Positions 1-8,816 of a stretch of DNA of 50,605 nt are shown in pieces. Source of the DNA: an uncultured Candidatus Saccharibacteria bacterium. GTDB lineage: Bacteria > Patescibacteriota > Saccharimonadia > Saccharimonadales > Saccharimonadaceae. The stretch is from NCBI GenBank assembly GCA_938041555.1, contig CALIAC010000037.1, positions 1-50,605 of the forward strand. Direction: 5' to 3'. The notes beneath the pieces were generated by a model, which saw only the letters and a program-made list of their open reading frames with translations, was not told the origin of the DNA and ran no database searches. The stretch's first letter is position 1, and each line of letters opens with the position of its first letter. Made by a program: the position numbers and the translations under genes.

Positions 1-1382
1 CCTTTGGATGCAAAGTGCGTGAGGGCACGCGTGAGGATAAGCGAGCTACTAGCACCACGTACCCGGTACACCGCCTCACCTGCAGGCCGCTCGAACTGCA
101 GCTCGGGATATTGGCGCTGAAGCTCAGCTGGGTAATCAATCGGCTCGGTATTAGCTGGGCGGAGCTCTGGTAGCACTCGCTCGACCTGCGGGATGATATC
201 GCCCGCCTTGAAGATAACCACAGTATCGCCACGCCGCACATCGAGCCGAGCAATCTCGTCGGCATTGTGCAGGCTGGCGTGCTGTACCGTCGTGCCGGCC
301 ACGACGACTGGGTCGAACACCGCCACTGGTGTGGCAGCACCCGTCCGGCCAATGCTAATGACGATATCGCGCACAATGGTAGTAGCTTGCTCGGCCGCAT
401 ATTTGTAGGCCACTGCACCACGCGGGTTCTTACCCACCATACCCAGGCGATCGTAAAGAGCGCGATTGTTGATCTTGATTACAAGGCCATCAGTATTGAA
501 CGGTAAATCGCGGCGCTGCTCACCCCACTGCTGGACGAAGTTCATTACCTCAGCTAGGTCGGTAAAGACCGCCGCTTGCTGGTTACGTGTGATACCCAGC
601 GCTGTCAAGGCGTCATAAGCATAGCTATTGGTCGGCACCTCAGCCGCATCATCACGGATGACATCGTAACCCCGAAAATGGAGTGGGCGCTGCGCCACGA
701 GTGCTGGGTCAAGCTGGCGGATAGTGCCAGCCGCGAGGTTACGCGGGTTGGCGAAGGCTGGCTGGCCAGCAGCTTGCTGTCGCCTATTAAGTGCCGCAAA
801 GTCGCGCTTCAGCATGACGATCTCCCCACGGATCTCCGTCCTGCCCTGCAGTAAGTGCTCAAAGCCAGGTGCTTCACGCAGACGTAGCGGCACATTGCGA
901 ATCGTCCGTACATTATTCGTTACATCTTCGCCAACGTAGCTATCACCCCGTGTGACGGCCTGCACAAGCACGCCATCGTTATAGATAAGTGCGCAGGCCA
1001 AGCCATCCATCTTGATATCGGCAAAAAACTCGTGCTTGTGGCCTGGCAAGATCTTATCCATGCGCTGCACCCACGCCTCGACCTCTGCCGTGTCGAAGAC
1101 ATCATTGAGGCTGACCATCCGCCGGCGATGCTGCACCTTGACGAAGCCACCTTTGAGGACGTTGCCAACCCGCTGGGTGGGCGAATCGGGCGTGATGAGT
1201 GCCGGGTGCGCCGCCTCGAGCTGCTTGAGCTCGGCAAAGAGGCTGTCGTACACCGCGTCGCTCACGCTGGGTGCATCAAGCACATGGTATTCGTAGCTAT
1301 AGCGATTGAGTAGCTGACGCAGCTCAGCACTGCGCTGAGCTAGCGACAGGTTGGGTGATGTTAGATGTTTGTCTTGTGTCAT
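1..1382 (-). CDS. ligA: NAD-dependent DNA ligase LigA (N-terminal part, runs off the left edge)
   Basis: Seals nicks in replication and repair using NAD+. About 460 residues are visible: the Ia/adenylation domain with the catalytic lysine motif DIKMDG, the OB fold (AGDIIPQVERVLPE) and the start of the HhH region (THFASK). The start is ATG at 1382 with an AAGGA ribosome site and a TATACT -10 box just upstream. The region that normally holds the four-cysteine zinc finger, between the OB fold and HFxSK, contains no cysteine at all. The helix-hairpin-helix and BRCT parts lie outside the window. Family identity is certain. Confidence 0.97.
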   Translation of the reverse strand, partial: MTQDKHLTSPNLSLAQRSAELRQLLNRYSYEYHVLDAPSVSDAVYDSLFAELKQLEAAHPALITPDSPTQRVGNVLKGGFVKVQHRRRMVSLNDVFDTAEVEAWVQRMDKILPGHKHEFFADIKMDGLACALIYNDGVLVQAVTRGDSYVGEDVTNNVRTIRNVPLRLREAPGFEHLLQGRTEIRGEIVMLKRDFAALNRRQQAAGQPAFANPRNLAAGTIRQLDPALVAQRPLHFRGYDVIRDDAAEVPTNSYAYDALTALGITRNQQAAVFTDLAEVMNFVQQWGEQRRDLPFNTDGLVIKINNRALYDRLGMVGKNPRGAVAYKYAAEQATTIVRDIVISIGRTGAATPVAVFDPVVVAGTTVQHASLHNADEIARLDVRRGDTVVIFKAGDIIPQVERVLPELRPANTEPIDYPAELQRQYPELQFERPAGEAVYRVRGASSSLILTRALTHFASK

Positions 1383-1401
1383 AGTGGTTCCTTACTGCTT
1401 T

Positions 1402-1407
1402 AGTATA
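1402..1407 (-). promoter_or_regulatory. Probable -10 box of ligA
   Basis: TATACT on the minus strand, 20 nt before the ligA ATG, followed by AAGGA as ribosome site. No convincing -35 is visible. Confidence 0.55.
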
Positions 1408-1567
1408 GCGGAATTTAGCGATGGGCGCAGCTTTTTTAAACAGGTTCGTGTAAAGCTAGGCTTCTTGGGCGCTTAATTTATAACGGTATAGGTGTTGCCG
1501 TTTGAATACCACCGTTATCGCTTTGCCCCGTTAGCTCCACCTCCCCATCACTTCATCCGATGGAGTG

Positions 1568-1596
1568 TGAAAACAGATTGCAATAATCTGTTTTCA
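1568..1596. repeat. Perfect inverted repeat, 12-bp arms, 5-nt loop
   Basis: TGAAAACAGATT at 1568-1579 and its exact complement at 1585-1596, separated by GCAAT. No run of T follows on either strand, so it is not a standard terminator. Confidence 0.85.
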
Positions 1597-1895
1597 GCCC
1601 AGCGCAAGAGGTCGATACTTGGGAGACATCGACTTATCGTGTTCCTGAGGAGGGAGTGTGGAGAGATGGAGCGTGAGAAATCAGGTTGATTTGATACCAT
1701 ATCCTCTAGCAAAATAAGTATGCATCTACCCTACCATTGAATTCGAGAGTGCTATTAGTAAGTATAAGACGAAGAACCTCAGCTTTTTGCTATCACAAAA
1801 GCCACTACGCGGCCAAGCGAAGCCCTCTCCACCATCAATTGCCCACATTACTCGCCCAAAACTAGGCCTCAAGCAATACTACTGCGAGAGTCACC

Positions 1896-3143
1896 CTACG
1901 CTGGCGCTGCCGTATCATCAACGATCTTGCGATAAAGGAGGTAGATATACGCTGCGCACCACACCACCGTCACCGAGCTGATGAAGCCCGCCAGGACGGG
2001 CATCGCTGGCACAGAGGCGTACCACTGCCAGAGGTGCTTGAGCCAGGCATCAAGGAGAATAGCAGGGATCATCACCACACACCACAGCACTGCCACGCTG
2101 CCAAATAGCCACAGCAGCCGGTACAAAACGCGCAGCCGCCGCCCTACCACCAGGTCACCCGCTGCTGCCAGCGCCCGCATGGGGTACATACCGGGCAGCG
2201 TCACCACCACAAGCGCAATGAAGGTGCTCGTACCCCAATAAAGCGTCAGCACTGCCACAGTAGCTAGCAATACATAGAAGAGCATCGAGCCAAATCCTTC
2301 GCTAATTACCCCATTGCTCGACAGACCAATATACACCAGCGCCATCGTCCCCAGTGGGATAAGCTGCACGAGGAAGACGAGGACGACCATCAGCGTAGCC
2401 ACCAGCGGCGCGCAGGCATTATACAGCCCATCGCGCAGGCGTGGCGCTCGCCCTGCCTTGTACTCGCGCAGCAGCCACACCGTGGTGAGCCACACCAACA
2501 AAAAGCCCAATACCACATAGAGCTGCTGGTCAGCGCTGAGGTTGCCGCTGCCCGTACCAAAGGCCGTCACCATGAGGAGCCCTGCCTCGCCCAGTTTGCC
2601 CCAAGCCCCGGTGAGGATATCTTTGCCCGACTCGGCCAGCATACTCTGCAGGCGGTCGTACATTGCTTGGTTGGTAATCGCCCCAAGCGCCAAGAGCAGC
2701 ACGGCATAAAACACCGCCAAGAGGCACAACGTCCGCCAGTGCGCCCGCACCATCCGCATCACTTGTGCAGTAAAGGCGACGTAGCCTGGTAATTGCAACG
2801 AACGCGCATAATCACGTCGACGAGTGCGACGAAAGCTTCGATGCGGCCGTCTCAGTTGTAAATTATGCAACCATCGGCGACTGCTCGCTACTACCCTACC
2901 ACCGCGAGCCTGCCAGGTCCGCCAATGGAGGTTAGTGTGCCAGCTGAGCAGCGTCGATGGAGTATCATTCGAGTGCTGCGAGCGGGCTTTTGCGGAAGCA
3001 GTACCATGAGAGGGTGATGTTGTCTTTTTTGCAACGTCAGGGTGTTTTACCTCTTTTTTTGAACGATGTTGGCTCATAGCCACCGTTGGAGCGGTGCGTA
3101 ATGATGAGCGGCAAGTTGACTTTGTTTTTTTTGCCACAGGCAC
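1896..3143 (-). CDS. Multi-pass membrane protein of unknown function
   Basis: Up to 415 residues. The first ~115 are strongly basic (many R/K/H) and probably cytoplasmic. They are followed by about six or seven hydrophobic segments, beginning around LLAVFYAVLLLALG and ending near ISSVTVVWCAAYIYLLY. I recognise no catalytic motif. The longest frame starts at a GTG 4 nt after the htpX stop; an internal ATG at 3077 is an alternative. It lies directly downstream of htpX and is probably cotranscribed with it. It might be a membrane-domain protein of the kind annotated in other Saccharibacteria, but I cannot assign a family. Confidence 0.8.
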   Translation of the reverse strand: MPVAKKTKSTCRSSLRTAPTVAMSQHRSKKEVKHPDVAKKTTSPSHGTASAKARSQHSNDTPSTLLSWHTNLHWRTWQARGGRVVASSRRWLHNLQLRRPHRSFRRTRRRDYARSLQLPGYVAFTAQVMRMVRAHWRTLCLLAVFYAVLLLALGAITNQAMYDRLQSMLAESGKDILTGAWGKLGEAGLLMVTAFGTGSGNLSADQQLYVVLGFLLVWLTTVWLLREYKAGRAPRLRDGLYNACAPLVATLMVVLVFLVQLIPLGTMALVYIGLSSNGVISEGFGSMLFYVLLATVAVLTLYWGTSTFIALVVVTLPGMYPMRALAAAGDLVVGRRLRVLYRLLWLFGSVAVLWCVVMIPAILLDAWLKHLWQWYASVPAMPVLAGFISSVTVVWCAAYIYLLYRKIVDDTAAPA

Positions 3144-3147
3144 TACC

Positions 3148-4041
3148 CTACCATTTGTTCATATCTTCGTTGAGGCGCTTGATGCGGTCTTCGAGCGGTG
3201 GGTGGGTGCTAAACAACCGGCTAAAGAACCCTGGCTTGAGCGGGTTCACCATAAACATATTAGCGCTTGAGCTGACCTGCTTCTCCATCGGGCGAGTGTA
3301 TGCCTGCAGCTTACCCAGTGCGCTCGCCAGGCCAGCTGGGTCGCGCGTCGTTAGTGCACCAGTCGCATCGGCCAGGTACTCACGCTGACGACTCACTGCC
3401 ATTTGCATAATGGCTGCCACGATGGGTGCGAGGATAATAGCGACAACGCCAAGCACCAATAGCACCGGATTGGTCTCGCGGTCATCATTGTCACGGAACC
3501 ATAGCATGCGCAGCGCAATATCCGACACGAGGCCGATCGCACTCACCAAGCCAAAGGTGATCATACTCACCCGAATATCGTAATTTTGGACATGCCCCAT
3601 CTCGTGGGCCAGCACAGCGGTGAGCTCACGATCATCCATAATCTCCAGCAGGCCCGTCGTCACTCCCACAATGGCATGCTTGGGGTCGCGGCCAGTGGCA
3701 AAGGCGTTGGGCGCTGGGTCGTCGATAATATACACCTGCGGCATGGGTAGCCCCACGGTAATGGCAAGATTCTCGACGGTGCGCCACAAACGGGGGTTAT
3801 CTGCCTTGCCAATCTCCACCGCACCGGTCATACTCATGGCAAGCTTGGAAGCGATGAAGTACTGCACCAGTGCATAGATCAGCGCCCCAATGAACGTCCC
3901 CCAAAAGATCGTCAGGTTGCCCTGCATGCCGCGGCTATTCACAATCAACTGCGCCGCTAGGCCAATCACCGCCACCATCGCAACGAAGACGATCATCAAA
4001 ATAACTGTATTACGTTTGTTGTGTGCAATTGCTCTGTACAT
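3148..4041 (-). CDS. htpX: Membrane zinc metalloprotease HtpX
   Basis: M48-family integral membrane protease that degrades misfolded membrane proteins. The 297 residues include two N-terminal hydrophobic segments, the zinc motif AVLAHEMGHVQNYD and a downstream glutamate region (REYLADATGAL). The start is the ATG at 4041, MYRAIAHNKRN. TACAAT lies exactly 6 nt upstream, so the mRNA is probably leaderless; longer in-frame starts are not supported. The terminal segment FSTHPPLEDRIKRL is typical of the family. The membrane protein gene follows 4 nt after the stop. Confidence 0.95.
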   Translation of the reverse strand: MYRAIAHNKRNTVILMIVFVAMVAVIGLAAQLIVNSRGMQGNLTIFWGTFIGALIYALVQYFIASKLAMSMTGAVEIGKADNPRLWRTVENLAITVGLPMPQVYIIDDPAPNAFATGRDPKHAIVGVTTGLLEIMDDRELTAVLAHEMGHVQNYDIRVSMITFGLVSAIGLVSDIALRMLWFRDNDDRETNPVLLVLGVVAIILAPIVAAIMQMAVSRQREYLADATGALTTRDPAGLASALGKLQAYTRPMEKQVSSSANMFMVNPLKPGFFSRLFSTHPPLEDRIKRLNEDMNKW

Positions 4042-4047
4042 AGATAT

Positions 4048-4053
4048 ATTGTA
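4048..4053 (-). promoter_or_regulatory. -10 box of htpX, leaderless arrangement
   Basis: TACAAT on the minus strand with 6 nt to the ATG, so transcription should begin at or next to the start codon. Confidence 0.55.
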
Positions 4054-4246
4054 GCAGATAATGGTGGTTTTGCTGGCACTCGCGTTAATCCCTGGGCGCT
4101 GCATTCTCTGCGCCGGCTATTAGTGAGGTTTTGAGCTCACGTCGCACCCACTTGACTCGCCTCTCATATATTGATATATATATCAGCTTTTGTTGACATA
4201 TGTTCGCATTTTGTCCAAAAGTGTTGTTTGACAAGCAGAGCATACC

Positions 4247-4306
4247 ACTCAAGGTGGGCTGCCCAGGCATGGCTACATCGCCGCGCCCCAGCACCCCACC
4301 TTGAGT
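4247..4306. repeat. Inverted repeat, 12-bp perfect arms
   Basis: ACTCAAGGTGGG at 4247-4258 and its complement at 4295-4306, with a 36-nt GC-rich centre. Together with the next repeat it fills the space between divergent htpX and the small membrane gene. No U-tract follows. Confidence 0.75.
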
Positions 4307-4311
4307 CGCCG

Positions 4312-4359
4312 CATCCGAGCGTCGACCAGTGTTATTCTACACGAGCGTCCGCTCGGATG
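4312..4359. repeat. Inverted repeat, 10-bp perfect arms, upstream of a small membrane gene
   Basis: CATCCGAGCG at 4312-4321 and CGCTCGGATG at 4350-4359. GAGCGTC is also directly repeated inside. The right arm ends 16 nt before the ATG at 4376, so the structure lies in or near the 5' leader of that gene. Confidence 0.7.
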
Positions 4360-4375
4360 GGGAGAGAGCGATATC

Positions 4376-4699
4376 ATGAGTGACATCAGTTTTATTATTG
4401 ATGTAAAAGAGGAGAAAGAAAGCACAGCAAAGCACATTGTTGGCATATTCATTGGCATTGCCAACATCGTCGTTAAGGTGATTGCAATCACCTTACTATG
4501 GAGATGGTTTGTCACACCATCTCTCGGTCTCCCCGAAATTGATGGGGTTCAGGTGTGCGGTATTATGCTGCTTATAGCCCTCGTAAGGGGGGTTATCCCA
4601 AGTGAATACACGGCTCATTCTCTTCAGTGTCACTTGGCAAGAAGCTCGGCGATAATTACGCCTCTCATTCTGGGTTGGCTCCTTCACGTATTCGTGTAG
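4376..4699 (+). CDS. Small membrane protein, unknown function
   Basis: 107 residues from the ATG at 4376, preceded by a GGGGAGAGAG ribosome site. A short acidic N-terminus (MSDISFIIDVKEEKE) is followed by three hydrophobic stretches, near IVGIFIGIANIVVKVIAITLL, IMLLIALVRG and ITPLILGWLLHVFV. The family is not recognised. It is transcribed away from htpX, isolated between inverted repeats on both sides. Confidence 0.6.
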   Translation: MSDISFIIDVKEEKESTAKHIVGIFIGIANIVVKVIAITLLWRWFVTPSLGLPEIDGVQVCGIMLLIALVRGVIPSEYTAHSLQCHLARSSAIITPLILGWLLHVFV

Positions 4700-4710
4700 A
4701 GCCCCTCACC

Positions 4711-4770
4711 GAACATGACACGCTCGCTTCTAGAGGGTGTCTGCCCTCTCCTGCTCTGCTTGTCATGTTC
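4711..4770. repeat. Nested inverted repeat after the small membrane gene
   Basis: GAACATGACA at 4711-4720 and TGTCATGTTC at 4761-4770, enclosing a second stem AGAGGG/CCCTCT. No U-tract follows, so any terminator role is doubtful. The remaining sequence up to 4975 shows nothing else. Confidence 0.65.
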
Positions 4771-4974
4771 GCCCCTTGCGGTGCTCTTGCCCATTGGCAG
4801 TGCTCTAACACCCTAATCATTACAATTATTTTTATTACTCAAATCCCCCACCTTCTAGATAAAACCGCCCCGGTCAAGCGATAAGCCGCTCACTGTAGCC
4901 ATAACTCTTCTCAAGCACCTCTCACCAAGAACGACATACAGCCTGACATCACAGCCCTTATGCTGTTACAACAC

Positions 4975-5008
4975 AATAAAAAACCGCCCTCCATCGAGAG
5001 CGGTTTCG
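4975..5008 (-). terminator. Intrinsic terminator of lemA
   Basis: On the minus strand a hairpin with AACCGC/GCGGTT outer stem is followed by TTTTATT, about 20 nt after the lemA stop. Confidence 0.85.
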
Positions 5009-5026
5009 TTATAGTGTGTGAGGTGT

Positions 5027-5596
5027 CTAGAACTGCACCTGTACTGGGTTTTCGACGCTGGCGCGGTCTTCGACCTCGAAGAACTCGCGAGCCTTGAAGC
5101 CCAGCATGCCAGCCACGATATTGGCGGGGAACATGGCGATGCGGGTGTTGAGGTCGCGCACACCACCGTTGTAGAAGCGGCGTGCCGCCTGGATCTTGTC
5201 CTCGGTGTCCACCAGCTCTTGCTGCAGCTGGATGAAGTTTTGGTTGGCTTTGAGCTCTGGGTAGGCCTCTGCTACGGCAAACAAACTCTTCAGAGCGCCC
5301 TCGATCATATTCTCTGCTGCAGCTGTCTCTTGCACGCCTTGGGCATTCATGATGGCGCTGCGAGCCTCTGTCACCTTCTCAAAGACTTCCTTCTCGTGCG
5401 ACGCATAGCCCTTCACAGTACCCACTAGGTTGGGGATGAGGTCTGTTCGGCGCTTGAGCTGGACGGTGATGTCGCTCCAGGCTTCGTCCACGCGGATCTT
5501 CAGCTTGACCAAGCTGTTGTACGTTGCCCACATGAAGATGCCAAACAGAACGAGCAGGCCAATCACGCCGAGCAAAACGATTAATGCTATTGTCAT
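5027..5596 (-). CDS. lemA: LemA family membrane protein
   Basis: 189 residues. One N-terminal transmembrane helix (IALIVLLGVIGLLVLFGIF) is followed by the cytoplasmic-type helical LemA domain, including the family hallmarks YNSLVKLKIRVDEAWSDI and RTDLIPNLV, and the FPANIVAGMLGF and YF/FEVEDR region near the end. Ribosome site AAAGGAG precedes the ATG. LemA is often encoded beside htpX; here both lie in the same direction with a terminator and about 1 kb between them. Biochemical role is not established for the family. Confidence 0.95.
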   Translation of the reverse strand: MTIALIVLLGVIGLLVLFGIFMWATYNSLVKLKIRVDEAWSDITVQLKRRTDLIPNLVGTVKGYASHEKEVFEKVTEARSAIMNAQGVQETAAAENMIEGALKSLFAVAEAYPELKANQNFIQLQQELVDTEDKIQAARRFYNGGVRDLNTRIAMFPANIVAGMLGFKAREFFEVEDRASVENPVQVQF

Positions 5597-5737
5597 AGTG
5601 TCGTTTCTCCTTTTTGGTTATAGCTTTATTATAGCAAATTGTGTGGCTTTCGCCAGCGGTTGGGGTAATTCTACAATAAATCTTGGGCTAATAGCTATTA
5701 CGACCGCCGCTATACTCTACTCTCCCGACTGTGCAGA

Positions 5738-5768
5738 CGAAAAACCACTCTCCCTGAGTGGTTTTCTC
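5738..5768 (-). terminator. Terminator of tRNA-Leu
   Basis: AAACCACTC at 5742-5750 pairs with GAGTGGTTT at 5756-5764. On the minus strand it ends in TTTT, just after the tRNA 3' end. It may also work on the plus strand. Confidence 0.75.
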
Positions 5769-5782
5769 TGTTATATCATGTC

Positions 5783-5868
5783 TGGTGCGCAAGGCGGGAA
5801 TCGAACCCGCACGGCTTTTGGCCAAGGGATTTTAAGTCCCTCGCGTCTACCAGTTCCGCCACTCGCGC
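5783..5868 (-). tRNA. tRNA-Leu (UAA)
   Basis: 86 nt with CCA encoded. The acceptor pairs GCGCGAG with CTTGCGC. The anticodon loop CTTAAAA gives UAA. The long class II variable arm and GGTTCGATTCC T-arm are both present. Confidence 0.97.
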
Positions 5869-5908
5869 GTGCAACCGCACTTTGGTATAGCAGCCATGTG
5901 CTGCTTGT

Positions 5909-5916
5909 ATTATACT
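5909..5916. promoter_or_regulatory. Overlapping divergent -10 boxes
   Basis: TATAAT on the minus strand (5909-5914) faces tRNA-Leu. TATACT on the plus strand (5911-5916) lies 6 nt before the hydrolase ATG. The two boxes share four bases, so the two transcripts should compete for polymerase. Confidence 0.5.
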
Positions 5917-5922
5917 ATGTTT

Positions 5923-6510
5923 ATGAAGCAAATTGTAATAATTCATGGCGGATCAAGCTTTAATAGCTACGAAAATTACTTGAATAACCTAAAGAATAGC
6001 CAGCTGCAGTACGAACGGCTACTGTGGGCGCAAAAATGGCGTGACTGGCTGGCACAAGAAATCGTCGACGCCGATGTTTTGCTGCCAGATTTCCCTAATA
6101 AGCAAAACGCTCACTACGCTGAGTGGAAAATATACTTTGAAAAGTTATTACCTCTGCTTGGTGATGACGTTCAGCTGGTTGGCTATAGCTTGGGTGCAAT
6201 GTTTTTGGCAAAATATTTGCATGAATCACCACTTAGCACGCCAGTCCGGCGGCTCGTGCTAGTTTCGCCGTGCTATGATGATGAATCGAATGAAGACCTC
6301 GGTAGCTTTCAAGTAACAAGTGCTGCTGGGCTCGAAAAATCCGCCAAAGAAATTCACCTATTTCACAGCAAAGACGACCCAGTGGTGCCGTTTACTGAAC
6401 TTGCCAAATTTCAGCGTGATTTACCGACCGCCAAGGTCCATATTTTTGAAGATCGCAATCACTTTTTCCAACCAACTTTTCCAGAGCTGAAAGAACTGCT
6501 CGAAAAATAA
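5923..6510 (+). CDS. RBBP9/YdeN-type alpha/beta hydrolase
   Basis: 195 residues. Strand one is MKQIVIIHGG; the nucleophile elbow is GYSLGAM; the acid is in HSKDDPVVP; the histidine is in RNHFF. This is a serine-hydrolase triad in the usual order for this small cytosolic family, whose substrates are mostly unknown. The ATG at 5923 is chosen because the -10 box TATACT ends 6 nt before it; an ATG two codons upstream (5917) would lie in the promoter spacer. The message is therefore probably leaderless. Confidence 0.88.
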   Translation: MKQIVIIHGGSSFNSYENYLNNLKNSQLQYERLLWAQKWRDWLAQEIVDADVLLPDFPNKQNAHYAEWKIYFEKLLPLLGDDVQLVGYSLGAMFLAKYLHESPLSTPVRRLVLVSPCYDDESNEDLGSFQVTSAAGLEKSAKEIHLFHSKDDPVVPFTELAKFQRDLPTAKVHIFEDRNHFFQPTFPELKELLEK

Positions 6511-6546
6511 GAAAAACGCCCGGTACCCAGACGTTTCATATTCACT

Positions 6547-6620
6547 TGGAGGCACGTACGAGAGTCGAACTCGTCTAAAAGGTTTTGCAGACCTCTGCGT
6601 AACCGCTCCGCCAACGCGCC
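6547..6620 (-). tRNA. tRNA-Cys (GCA)
   Basis: 74 nt with CCA encoded and discriminator U, as expected for tRNA-Cys. The acceptor GGCGCGT pairs with ACGTGCC. The anticodon loop is CTGCAAA. The T-arm has GTTCGACTC. Confidence 0.95.
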
Positions 6621-6640
6621 ACACCCCCTATTATACCAAA

Positions 6641-8446
6641 CTATATCTGTTCTTTGAACATCTCATAGAATGCACCACGCTGTGCCATGAGTGCGGCGGC
6701 AGTGCCGTGCTCGACGATGCGGCCGTGGGCGATGACGTAGATAGCGTCCGCCTTTTTAACAGTGCTATAGCGGTGGCTAATGGTGATGATAGTCTTGCCC
6801 TGCTGAGCAAAGAGGTGGCGAAAGATGCGCGCTTCGGCGGCAGCGTCAATGGCGCTGGTGGGTTCGTCGAGGATGATGATGGGCGCATTGCGATACAAGT
6901 TGCGTGCTAAGGCCAGGCGTTGCCACTGCCCACCGGATAGATCGACCCCTGTTTCGTGGTCATCTGCCTCCATCCATTTGCTAATGTAGCTGCTCCCACC
7001 ATGAGGGAGCTTGCGGACAAAGTCGGCTGCCTCGGCCTGGCGCAGCGCAGCATCGCGGCGCGCTGCATCCACTGGCTGCGAGACATCGCCATACCAGACA
7101 TTCTCGTGCGCCGTGGCGAAGTCATAGCGGATAAACTCCTGCCCCAGCACAGCCAATTGCCGGTGCCATGCTGCTGGGTTGATGTGTCGGAGATCGTGCC
7201 CATCAATGGTAATGCTGCCTTTGGTGGGCTGATACAGGCCGGTGAGCAGCTTAACGAGCGTACTCTTGCCAGCGCCATTTTCGCCCACGATGGCAATATG
7301 CTGACCGCGGCGAATCGTGAAAGAAATATCACGCAGCACTGCCGTCTGCGTACCTGGATAGCAAAATGATACTTGCTGCACCGCGATCGCATCGCGCAGC
7401 GTTACCTCATCAATGGTGGCTGCCTGGCTCATGGTAGGCAGCGCCATAAACTGCTGGTAGTCTGTCATGGTGGCGAGGTCTTCGTCAATCATATTATATG
7501 TATTGATCACGTTATCCATCCCACTCATCACTCGCCCCACCATTTGCTGCACCAGCACAAATTGCCCAATTGGCTGGCGGTGCGCCACGATCTCCAGCAC
7601 CACCCAGACAAGCGCCACTACCTCTGCTGCTGCCTGGATAATCTCTCCGCCCAGGCGCTGCCCCATAAAGCGGCGCTCGTAGCCAAGCACCTGCAGCCGA
7701 TCTTTATCTCGCAGTGCTGCACGCTCACCAAGTAGATGGTGAATCACTCCATAGAGGCGTAGCTCGGCAATGAAGTTCGGCCGGCTAAGGATATGCTCGA
7801 TCCACGCCATGCGCCGTCGCGTCGCCACCTGCTCACGCCAGTGCCCAGCCTGCAAGCGCGACAGCCGCACCTGCACCACACTACTTGGCACAAGCGCCAC
7901 GAGCACGAGCAGCCCCAGCCACCAGCTCACCATCACCATCATCCACAGGCTCGTTACCAGCGACACCAGCGCCGTCAGCATCTGTGCCAATTGAATAAAG
8001 AGATACGAAAATGATTGAACGAAGCGCTGCGCTTTATCAAACATATCAATGGTCGCGGGGTCGTCGTAGCGCCAAAAGTCCAGCGCGTGGAGGCGGGCAT
8101 ACATATGGTCACTCATGGCCGCCTCGATGCGGTAGCGCGACACTTGGTCGTAATACCCTTGCACCACCGACCACACACTCGCCACAACGCCCAGCACCAC
8201 AGTCATCACGACATAAACGAGGAGTTGCTGCGGCTGCCCACCCATCGCATATGCCTCGGCCAAAGCCGTTGTCGCAAGAGCGGCGTAGTAGGCCGTGGCC
8301 AGTGGCAACACCGCCGACAGCACCGCTCCCACTGCCTGGACCACAATCGTCAGCGGTGCCTCCCGCCAAATAATCCGCACCACCAGCCACAGCCCCGCCA
8401 AGCGCTGGCGTAGTGAGGGGGTAGGTGTGGTGGGTGGTTTGGTCAT
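6641..8446 (-). CDS. ABC transporter, fused permease and ATPase
   Basis: 601 residues in the half-transporter exporter layout. An N-terminal transmembrane domain with about six helices spans residues ~25-320. A nucleotide-binding domain follows, with Walker A GENGAGKST (~388-396), signature LSGGQWQR (~503), Walker B IIILDEPTSAID and H-loop ISHR. It probably acts as a homodimer exporting an unknown substrate. The ATG at 8446 is preferred over a TTG three codons earlier. No clear ribosome site is visible. The gene ends 20 nt from the tRNA-Cys 5' end and stands alone. Confidence 0.93.
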   Translation of the reverse strand: MTKPPTTPTPSLRQRLAGLWLVVRIIWREAPLTIVVQAVGAVLSAVLPLATAYYAALATTALAEAYAMGGQPQQLLVYVVMTVVLGVVASVWSVVQGYYDQVSRYRIEAAMSDHMYARLHALDFWRYDDPATIDMFDKAQRFVQSFSYLFIQLAQMLTALVSLVTSLWMMVMVSWWLGLLVLVALVPSSVVQVRLSRLQAGHWREQVATRRRMAWIEHILSRPNFIAELRLYGVIHHLLGERAALRDKDRLQVLGYERRFMGQRLGGEIIQAAAEVVALVWVVLEIVAHRQPIGQFVLVQQMVGRVMSGMDNVINTYNMIDEDLATMTDYQQFMALPTMSQAATIDEVTLRDAIAVQQVSFCYPGTQTAVLRDISFTIRRGQHIAIVGENGAGKSTLVKLLTGLYQPTKGSITIDGHDLRHINPAAWHRQLAVLGQEFIRYDFATAHENVWYGDVSQPVDAARRDAALRQAEAADFVRKLPHGGSSYISKWMEADDHETGVDLSGGQWQRLALARNLYRNAPIIILDEPTSAIDAAAEARIFRHLFAQQGKTIITISHRYSTVKKADAIYVIAHGRIVEHGTAAALMAQRGAFYEMFKEQI

Positions 8447-8816
8447 GATCGTCAATTATTGTGTCGGCTTATAGCCCTATTGCAGCGATTGCCGCTCTGT
8501 ATTTTTTTAATCTTTTGGAGAAAATAACAAGGGTGAGAGCTAACGTGAGAGGAAGCGATCGAGCGAGGGGCTGGCTTTTAATACTCCCTACTGGTAGCCA
8601 GCCTCATACATTGACTGCGTCGGATATGTTGATAAAACGAGCGCTTCTACTTGTTTTGTGGCTAGCCTCTCAATGTTTTCTTGCTCGGTGGGTATGCTGG
8701 GCAAGCGCAAGAGATGAGTATAGCTATAGAAACTCAAATCTTGCCCAGCCACCAAGCTCGAGTGGTGTCTCACTACTGATGCACCACTCGAGCTGAGCAT
8801 GTTATTCCTTGTAGTC
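8447..8816. other. Gene-free spacer rich in inverted repeats
   Basis: It lies between the ileS stop and the ABC transporter start. GCTGGGCAAG (8696-8705) pairs with CTTGCCCAGC (8740-8749), and next to it is the 13-bp hairpin listed separately. GCTAGCCTC followed by TTTTCTTG near 8661-8682 loosely resembles the right end of the 75-bp core repeat found elsewhere in the window. No credible ORF. Confidence 0.6.
8755..8794. repeat. Perfect 13-bp inverted repeat after ileS
   Basis: AGCTCGAGTGGTG at 8755-8767 and CACCACTCGAGCT at 8782-8794, with a 14-nt loop. It begins 22 nt beyond the ileS stop. It may end ileS transcription, although no U-tract follows. Confidence 0.75.

Larger units (their letters stand above)
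1383..1895. other. Gene-free spacer with a perfect 12-bp hairpin
   Basis: Lies between ligA and the downstream end of the membrane protein gene. No credible ORF is present. The one clear structure is the inverted repeat at 1568-1596; it has no U-tract on either strand. Confidence 0.7.
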
